Part shown: in pieces, positions 7,389 through 11,579 of the stretch
How positions within the stretch are numbered: position 1 is the first letter of the stretch
Layout of the letters: each line of letters opens with the position of its first letter
Assembly: GCA_030672945.1 (NCBI GenBank)
Contig: DAOVFL010000016.1
Location: forward strand, 1 to 11,579
Length of the DNA: 11,579 bases
Direction: 5' to 3'
From: Candidatus Bathyarchaeota archaeon
Lineage (GTDB): Archaea; Thermoproteota; Bathyarchaeia; Bathyarchaeales; Bathycorpusculaceae
Made by a program: the position numbers and the translations under genes
Notes under the pieces: model-generated
What the model saw: the letters and a program-made list of their open reading frames with translations, nothing else
What the model was told of the DNA's origin: nothing
Databases searched by the model: none

Positions 7389-7400
7389 GGAGGAAGTACG
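7389..7400 (+). promoter_or_regulatory. ribosome-binding site and proposed ACG start of the nitrilase
   Basis: GGAGG at 7389-7393, three bases after the nadE stop, is followed by AAGT and then ACG at 7398-7400. This is the only strong Shine-Dalgarno sequence nearby, and no ATG, GTG or TTG in the nitrilase frame follows it until GTG 7491. A start at the ATC at 7404 (10-nt spacing) is also possible. Confidence 0.45.
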
Positions 7401-8237
7401 CACATCAAAGAGAAAATCAAAGTAGCACTCGCACAGATAAGTTGCAAGCGAGGAGGAAAAGCAGAGAACATAAGAAAAATTGAGGTCAAAGTGACAGAAG
7501 CGAAAAGCCAAGGTGCAGAACTCGTAATCTTTCCAGAACTCTCACTAACAGGCTACACTCTTAGAGATCAAATCTATGAACTAGCGGAAACTATACCCGG
7601 ACATTCAACGACTGTTTTGGAAAATTTAGCGAAAAAAACAGACACATACATTGTGTTTGGGATGCCTGAACTTAGCGAAAAAACCCAAGCAACAATTTAT
7701 AATGCTGCAGTTCTCGTAGGCCCGAACGGTCTTGTCGGGAAATATCGCAAGATGTACCTTCCAACTCACAGTGTTTTTGAAGAGAAACGATATTTCCGAC
7801 CAGGATACCAGCCAGCGATGTTTGAAACGGAGATTGGGAAAATCGGCCTGATCATTTGCTATGACATTTTTTTCCCAGAAGTAAGCCGTCTAACACGTCT
7901 AAAAGGAGCCCAATTAATAATCTGCATTTCCGCCTCACCAGCTATCCGCCGAACATTTTTTGAAACTCTAACATCAGCAAGAGCAATCGAAAATACAGCT
8001 TTTCTGGCTTATGTGAATCTCGTGGGCATAGAAGACGGATTACAGTTTTGGGGAGGAAGCAGACTTGTTGAACCTAACGGAAAGGTTCAAGTAAGGGCAA
8101 AATATGATGCAGAAGACCTTGTCATAGGAGAGGTCAACTATACTGACATAAGACCCATCGAAACATTTGTTCCAATATTGAAAGATTTACGTCCAGAACT
8201 CTTTGATAAACTCAAAGAAGCTACGGAAAAACTGTGA
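7398..8237 (+). CDS. nitrilase-superfamily amidohydrolase, possible NadE-partner glutaminase
   Basis: This is a carbon-nitrogen hydrolase with an alpha-beta-beta-alpha fold. The catalytic Glu-Lys-Cys triad is visible: Glu in FPELSLTGY (47), Lys in YRKMYLP (118) and Cys in GLIICYDIFFPE (154), numbered from the ACG. The first usual start codon is GTG at 7491 (248 aa), but 31 codons upstream read as the normal family N-terminus (KIKVALAQISCKRGGKAENI), so I extended to ACG 7398 (279 aa). Several stretches resemble the glutaminase domain of glutamine-dependent NAD synthetases more than other nitrilases: LPTHSVFEEKRYF, SASP, RAIEN, and YVNLVGIEDGLQFWGGS. However, the Cys context is CYD, whereas I recall CED in the NadE glutaminases. 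Directly following nadE, it probably delivers ammonia to NadE; another amidase or omega-amidase role is possible. Confidence 0.85.
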   Translation, partial: THIKEKIKVALAQISCKRGGKAENIRKIEVKVTEAKSQGAELVIFPELSLTGYTLRDQIYELAETIPGHSTTVLENLAKKTDTYIVFGMPELSEKTQATIYNAAVLVGPNGLVGKYRKMYLPTHSVFEEKRYFRPGYQPAMFETEIGKIGLIICYDIFFPEVSRLTRLKGAQLIICISASPAIRRTFFETLTSARAIENTAFLAYVNLVGIEDGLQFWGGSRLVEPNGKVQVRAKYDAEDLVIGEVNYTDIRPIETFVPILKDLRPELFDKLKEATEKL

Positions 8238-8554
8238 AGCATCCCGTAAGCATAGACAAAGAAAAATCAACAATGAGAATATTGAAACAGTGTTTACAGA
8301 TATTCCGAACAAGCACAAACACGCTTGCGTTCACATGAAGTCAGGTAATAACCTAGTTCTAACATTTCAAGAGGTAACCATTGCAAGTATCTTGCATCCA
8401 CACGTAACCTAAGAAACACAATGATAATCGCACAGAAGCTAAAACGATTTGTAACGAAAGAACATTTACAGAAGTAAAGATACACCACCAGCTATTGAAA
8501 ACTTCATAAATCCAAGAAGGAACAGAATAACAATTAAGAGAACTACTGCCAAAA
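8238..8554. other. 317-bp convergent intergenic region, no gene seen
   Basis: This lies between the 3' ends of the nitrilase and aminotransferase genes. Short open frames on both strands lack ribosome-binding sites and protein-like character. A weak inverted repeat, CAAGC/GCTTG, at about 8311-8328 could end nitrilase transcription. No RNA gene or mobile element is recognisable. Confidence 0.4.
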
Positions 8555-9727
8555 CTACTTGAGATGCCTAACAGCTTTTTCTATACGATTTAATGCCTCT
8601 TCTAATTGTTTATAAGCAGTAGCATACGAAATTCTGATGTAGCCTTCGCCATAATTACCAAAAGCGGAACCCGGAACCACTGTGACGTGAGCCTTATTTA
8701 CAAGAAATTCTGCAAACCCTTCTGAAGACATGCCGAAACTCTTTATGTTTGGGAAACCGTAGAAAGCGCCTTTTGGAAGAGCACAATTAAAACCTTCAAT
8801 CTCATTAAGCCTCTTGTAAACTAAATGTCGACGCCTGTCAAACTCTTTAACCATATTTCTAACGAAATCCTGCGGTCCTTCTAGTGCGGCAAATGCAACA
8901 TATTGCGCTAAACTATTTACACAGGCAACCATGTATTGGTGCATGAGCCAAATCGATGAGATAAGCTCCTTAGGTCCATAAACATACCCAACCCTCAATC
9001 CAGTCATCGCATAAGTTTTTGAGAATGAATTGACAACAAACGTACGCTCACGCATTCCTGGAAAAGCTGCAAAACAGTAGTGTTTAGCATCGTCATAAAT
9101 TATCTTCTCATAAACTTCATCGGTAATCACAATTAGATCACGTTCAATAGCAATCTTTGCTAAATCAGCAACTTCATTATAAGAAAGAACCGCTCCAGTT
9201 GGGTTGTTCGGATAGTTAAGAATAATCACACGTGACTTATCCGTGATAAGTGACGTCACATCTTTAACAGATAGTTTAAAATCATTCTTCTCGAACAAAG
9301 GAACAGAAATAGGAATACCACCGGATAACACAACACCAGGTTCATAAACTACAAATCCAGGATTCGGAATTAAAACTTCGTCGCCGGGATTTACCAAACT
9401 CATCAATGCTAAGAAAATTGCTTCAGTTCCACCAACAGTAACCAGAATTTCAGAGTTTGGATCGTATCTAAGACCATAATCGCAATGTGCCTTTCTAGCC
9501 AGTGCTTCTCTAAGTTCAGGAATCCCATTAGTTGGTGCGTAATGGGTCTTACCTTCTTTTGAGGCTTGCCAACCAGCGTTCAACGCGTACTCCGGAGGAG
9601 TAAAATCGGGCTCTCCTAAACTCAAACTGATAGCGTCAGGTAACCCGTGGGCTAAGCTGAAGAATCGGCGTATACCGGAGGTTTTTATGCGCTTCAAGCG
9701 TTCTGCTGGCTTCAAATTTGTAACCAA
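8555..9727 (-). CDS. PLP-dependent aminotransferase, class I/II (aspartate/aromatic type)
   Basis: This is a fold-type I PLP enzyme of the aspartate-aminotransferase superfamily (subgroup Ib-like), cytosolic and usually dimeric. It starts with the typical AERLKRIKTSGIRRFFSLA, then DAISLSLGEPDF, THYAPTNGIPELREAL, NYPNNPTG, ITDEVYEKI, and SFSKTYAMTGLRVGY, whose Lys (about residue 237) forms the Schiff base. Near the end YIRISYA holds the Arg that binds the substrate carboxylate. I chose the TTG at 9727 (390 aa) because GGAGGA sits 5-6 nt before it and the family N-terminus begins there. An ATG at 9763 and a TTG at 9796 would add 12 and 23 residues with no such support. Substrate (aspartate, aromatic or branched amino acids) cannot be told from sequence. 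Confidence 0.92.
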   Translation of the reverse strand: MVTNLKPAERLKRIKTSGIRRFFSLAHGLPDAISLSLGEPDFTPPEYALNAGWQASKEGKTHYAPTNGIPELREALARKAHCDYGLRYDPNSEILVTVGGTEAIFLALMSLVNPGDEVLIPNPGFVVYEPGVVLSGGIPISVPLFEKNDFKLSVKDVTSLITDKSRVIILNYPNNPTGAVLSYNEVADLAKIAIERDLIVITDEVYEKIIYDDAKHYCFAAFPGMRERTFVVNSFSKTYAMTGLRVGYVYGPKELISSIWLMHQYMVACVNSLAQYVAFAALEGPQDFVRNMVKEFDRRRHLVYKRLNEIEGFNCALPKGAFYGFPNIKSFGMSSEGFAEFLVNKAHVTVVPGSAFGNYGEGYIRISYATAYKQLEEALNRIEKAVRHLK

Positions 9728-9738
9728 TTGATTCCTCC
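9728..9738 (-). promoter_or_regulatory. ribosome-binding site deciding the aminotransferase start
   Basis: The minus strand reads GGAGGAATCAA directly before TTG 9727-9725. GGAGG with a 6-nt spacer is a strong archaeal Shine-Dalgarno sequence and argues against the longer upstream starts. Confidence 0.6.
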
Positions 9739-9813
9739 ATCTGCATATTGTTGCTTTCAACATAAAATTCTTACGCTCATAAACAAGCAATATCAAACAT
9801 GAAAATTCGATAA

Positions 9814-9821
9814 TCTTAAAA
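9814..9821 (+). promoter_or_regulatory. TATA-like element before the 166-aa gene
   Basis: TCTTAAAA is centred about 24 bp before the GTG at 9841, close to leaderless spacing. The match to the consensus is partial. Confidence 0.3.
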
Positions 9822-9840
9822 GACTAGCTGGTATACAAAA

Positions 9841-10341
9841 GTGTATTCATTAGAAGGAACTGCCGGAGAGAAAAATGTGAAGTTAAAAGATAGCGTTCAA
9901 TCGTGGCTTATAAGCGCCCTAGAAGACCCAATTACAAAAATCCTCTACGTTAACAGTCATTTAACGAAAACACAGCTAGAAACTTTGCTTATTGATGTTT
10001 TAGCCGAGAATATAGCCGGTCAACCCATAAAATACGAAGAAAAAGCTCGTTTAAGGTTGATAAAGGCAAAAATAAGCCGTGGAGCCTTTCACAGAACTCT
10101 AGAGCAAGCAAGAGATAATGTAGTAAAGGCGATGTACACAGTAATCCTTCTTGGATACCTAGGAATCTTCGAAAGTACAACTCTAGACTCATATCTTGAA
10201 ATAGCAAACAAACTAAAGTCATACATGGAATCATATAAGAACATTCCAATTCAAAGTGTTGAATTAAATGAACATTTAAAAGCCATAAAAATCATCAGAG
10301 AAGAGCTTGAAACGAGCTTAAAAAACCTATCGCACCCATAA
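9841..10341 (+). CDS. unknown helical protein, probable helix-turn-helix DNA-binding
   Basis: This is a 166-residue soluble protein, predicted mainly helical, with no signal peptide. I cannot name a family. The most conserved-looking part is residues 66-109, with YEEKARLRLIKAKISRGAFH followed by RTLEQARDNVVKAMYTVILLGYLGIF. The pattern 'ISRGAFHRTLEQARDNVVKAMYTL' is suggestive of a helix-turn-helix whose second helix reads DNA. A further helical part (118-162) could dimerise. It begins with GTG 9841 and probably has a leaderless message; it diverges from the aminotransferase gene across about 113 bp. It lies upstream of the membrane-anchored winged-helix gene, separated by a repeat-rich 299-bp gap, so the two may be functionally linked. 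A transcription regulator is the best guess. Confidence 0.7.
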   Translation: MYSLEGTAGEKNVKLKDSVQSWLISALEDPITKILYVNSHLTKTQLETLLIDVLAENIAGQPIKYEEKARLRLIKAKISRGAFHRTLEQARDNVVKAMYTVILLGYLGIFESTTLDSYLEIANKLKSYMESYKNIPIQSVELNEHLKAIKIIREELETSLKNLSHP

Positions 10342-10517
10342 AAAACACTTCGTGACGTCACAAATCACACTGTAAAACAATGACCATTCTAGGAACTAGC
10401 ATAGACGGACTAAATAAAACCTTGGAAAAAGGCTAAAAATAAAAAATAAACGAAAACAAACTGTTTCCATATATGACATAAGTGATGCTAGTAACCAAAT
10501 TAATCTTATTGCTCAGT
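10342..10517. other. AT-rich spacer with a GTGACGTCAC palindrome
   Basis: No gene is seen. It contains a perfect 10-bp palindrome, GTGACGTCAC, at 10352-10361, 10 bp past the stop of the 166-aa gene, with ATCACA just after it at 10364-10369. An A-rich stretch follows at about 10420-10460, and a variant AGTGATG lies near 10481. These may belong to the operator array further on. Confidence 0.35.
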
Positions 10518-10637
10518 TGTGATGTGTGACATCATGTAAAAAACATTGTTATAGTCGCAAACTTTAAATTCTCAATGGTAGAACTGTGATGTGTGATGTA
10601 ACATGAATAAATCACATGCAATCACAAAAGCATCACA
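10518..10637 (+). promoter_or_regulatory. TGTGAT/ATCACA operator array around the promoter of the membrane winged-helix gene
   Basis: The 12-mer TGTGATGTGTGA occurs at 10518-10529 and again at 10585-10596, 67 bp apart. Each holds two TGTGAT-like units 7 bp apart. The first copy sits in a 15-bp inverted repeat, TGATGT-GTG-ACATCA, at 10520-10534. The reverse complement ATCACA occurs three times at 10611, 10621 and 10632, spaced 10 and 11 bp, one helical turn. The TATA box TTTAAATT at 10563-10570 lies between the copies, so the second copy overlaps the expected start (about 10592) and the ATCACA units fall in the leader. This is a layout typical of repression, perhaps autoregulation. It is not a CRISPR: units are too short and irregular. 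Confidence 0.6.
10563..10570 (+). promoter_or_regulatory. TATA box of the membrane winged-helix gene
   Basis: TTTAAATT with an A/G-containing upstream element (CGCAAAC). The predicted start is about 10592, giving a leader of about 48 nt that carries the ATCACA repeats. Confidence 0.5.
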
Positions 10638-10640
10638 GAG

Positions 10641-11360
10641 GTGCCTCATTTAACCGCGGAGTTACTTATTATTGTTGGGATTCTATTTGTGATAACTATT
10701 AGTGCTGCAATAGAATATTATAGACAACTTTCCAGTATAAAGAAGGAGTACGAGAAAGCAAGGGAAGTTGTGGAAGATATTGTACTTAGTTTTAACAGGC
10801 AACTTAAACGGGAAACTGAAAAATTAGAAATTGTTGCATACAAGGTTAAGGCTACTTCCTCGAAGAGTGATAAAGCATTAGAGAAAATAGAACAGGTTGA
10901 TAAACAGTTTCACATTTTAGAACCAAAAATTAATGATATATTGGCAAATCGAGAGACTACGTCAATAAAGATAGGTGAAATTGATAAGAAGATTCGTGAT
11001 GTTGTTACATCACACAAATCATTAATTGAGAAAGTATCCGAAATGGAGAAACAAGCTCGCCAGCTCTCAATCGATTTGGAACCCACGGTTAAAGCGGTGA
11101 TACCCATAAAAAGAGAAAAGGCCTTAGCCCCCTTGACTGATACTGAGTTATCCGTACTAGAAATACTCGCCTTGGAGGATCCTAAGACCGGGCCTGAAAT
11201 TAAGGATAGAATTAGGCTTAGTAGAGAGCATACGGCCCGGTTGATGAAGAAGCTTTACGAAGCAGGATATTTGGAGAGGGATACAAGCAAAATTCCATTC
11301 AAATATCATATTAAGAAAGAGATGGAGAAGTTTTTAAAAAAGACAGAAAGTCGTACATAG
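10641..11360 (+). CDS. membrane-anchored coiled-coil protein with C-terminal winged helix
   Basis: This is a 239-residue protein with three parts. Residues 6-27 (AELLIIVGILFVITISAAIE) form one hydrophobic membrane segment right at the N-terminus. Residues about 28-155 are a long charged helical, probably coiled-coil region (for example EKAREVVEDI, KALEKIEQVDKQ, EKVSEMEKQARQL). Residues about 165-232 form a MarR-like winged helix: LTDTELSVLEILA, GPEIKDRIRLSREHTARLMK as helix-turn-helix, KLYEAGYLERD, and the wing SKIPFKYHI. The basic residues following the membrane segment suggest a cytoplasmic C-terminus, which would place a DNA-binding domain on a stalk at the membrane. The GTG at 10641 is the only usual start after the TAA at 10608; GAGGTG overlaps it. 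Its own upstream TGTGAT/ATCACA array suggests autoregulation. I recognise the domain layout but no named family. Confidence 0.8.
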   Translation: MPHLTAELLIIVGILFVITISAAIEYYRQLSSIKKEYEKAREVVEDIVLSFNRQLKRETEKLEIVAYKVKATSSKSDKALEKIEQVDKQFHILEPKINDILANRETTSIKIGEIDKKIRDVVTSHKSLIEKVSEMEKQARQLSIDLEPTVKAVIPIKREKALAPLTDTELSVLEILALEDPKTGPEIKDRIRLSREHTARLMKKLYEAGYLERDTSKIPFKYHIKKEMEKFLKKTESRT

Positions 11361-11395
11361 TCCACCATAAACAGTTTCACCTACTCATTCATTAA

Positions 11396-11413
11396 AGATG
11401 TTTCTAAACATCT
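11396..11413. repeat. 18-bp palindrome (8-bp arms)
   Basis: AGATGTTT-CT-AAACATCT is a perfect inverted repeat with a 2-nt centre, 36 bp past the stop of the winged-helix gene. No T-run follows on the plus strand, so it fits an operator or recombination-type site at least as well as a terminator. Confidence 0.55.
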
Positions 11414-11437
11414 GAACCCCTCTACAAATTTGGACTT

Positions 11438-11533
11438 TCACAGTCTTCCTTCTCCTAATCTATAAACTAAGTTATAGGAAATACTCGCCGGAACGGTAAA
11501 ACCTACTTTAAGATTTGAAATTAGAAGCCTCAT
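11438..11533 (-). CDS. possible small protein with leaderless promoter
   Basis: A 31-codon ORF runs from ATG 11533 to TGA 11438 and encodes MRLLISNLKVGFTVPASISY then NLVYRLGEGRL. I do not recognise it. Its support is the promoter: TATAAAAATA at 11557-11566 on the same strand is centred about 28 bp before the ATG, the spacing of a leaderless archaeal gene. AAGGTG lies about 11 nt before the ATG. The rest of the window end holds no other gene. It could also be the damaged start of a longer gene. Confidence 0.25.
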   Translation of the reverse strand: MRLLISNLKVGFTVPASISYNLVYRLGEGRL

Positions 11534-11556
11534 CTACTCGACACCTTCTATCTCAG

Positions 11557-11566
11557 TATTTTTATA
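11557..11566 (-). promoter_or_regulatory. TATA box at the window's right end
   Basis: The minus strand reads TATAAAAATA, a good TATA match, pointing left toward the ATG at 11533. It is the only candidate promoter in the last 219 bp. Confidence 0.35.
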
Positions 11567-11579
11567 TTCAGAACGTATG

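Noticed and set aside
9250..9259. second copy of the GTGACGTCAC palindrome (first at 10352-10361), next to CTTATC-CGT-GATAAG
   Set aside because: This copy lies inside the aminotransferase coding sequence and is explained by its codons; a 10-mer match is weak evidence of a shared site.
10342..10640. possible CRISPR or tandem-repeat array
   Set aside because: The repeated units are 6-12 bp, in both orientations and irregularly spaced, so operator sites are a better reading.

Overview
The window looks like chromosomal DNA of a mesophilic or moderately thermophilic archaeon, most probably from the TACK side (Bathyarchaeia-like), though that placement is inference. The evidence is a D-family DNA polymerase large subunit (absent from most Crenarchaeota), geranylgeranylglyceryl phosphate synthase for archaeal ether lipids, an Elf1-type elongation factor, TATA boxes about 26 bp before several starts (leaderless or short-leader transcripts), and modest G+C.

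Layout. 1-260: 3' end of a serine hydroxymethyltransferase gene on the plus strand. 262-650: decayed flavodoxin-like pseudogene. 744-1031 (minus): small MazG-like nucleotide pyrophosphohydrolase. 1295-5059 (minus): an ArsR-like winged-helix protein directly downstream of the 1148-residue DP2 subunit of PolD. 5170-6443 (minus): a 61-codon unknown ORF, GGGP synthase, and the Elf1-like zinc-ribbon protein. 6529-8237 (plus): NAD synthetase (nadE) followed 11 bp later by a nitrilase-superfamily amidohydrolase. 8555-9727 (minus): class I/II PLP aminotransferase, facing the nitrilase. 9841-10341 (plus): a helical putative DNA-binding protein. 10641-11360 (plus): a membrane-anchored coiled-coil protein ending in a winged helix, preceded by an unusual array of TGTGAT/ATCACA motifs. 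The last 219 bp hold an 18-bp palindrome and a possible small minus-strand ORF.

Functionally this is mostly core housekeeping: C1 metabolism, replication, transcription elongation, lipid synthesis, NAD synthesis and amino-acid metabolism, with two regulators at the right end. elf1 and GGGP synthase form a tight operon. nadE and the nitrilase form a second operon that may be a split version of the two-domain glutamine-dependent NAD synthetase.

The most unusual observations are: (1) the MazG and nitrilase genes both have family-conserved N-terminal sequence extending in frame upstream of the first ATG/GTG, and at both places the expected start falls on an ACG inside a nearly identical motif, AGTACGCA(C/T)AT, behind a Shine-Dalgarno-like sequence; (2) the TGTGAT/ATCACA array around the promoter of a membrane-tethered winged-helix protein; (3) the split NadE/nitrilase arrangement. 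No tRNA, rRNA, CRISPR array or insertion sequence was found.
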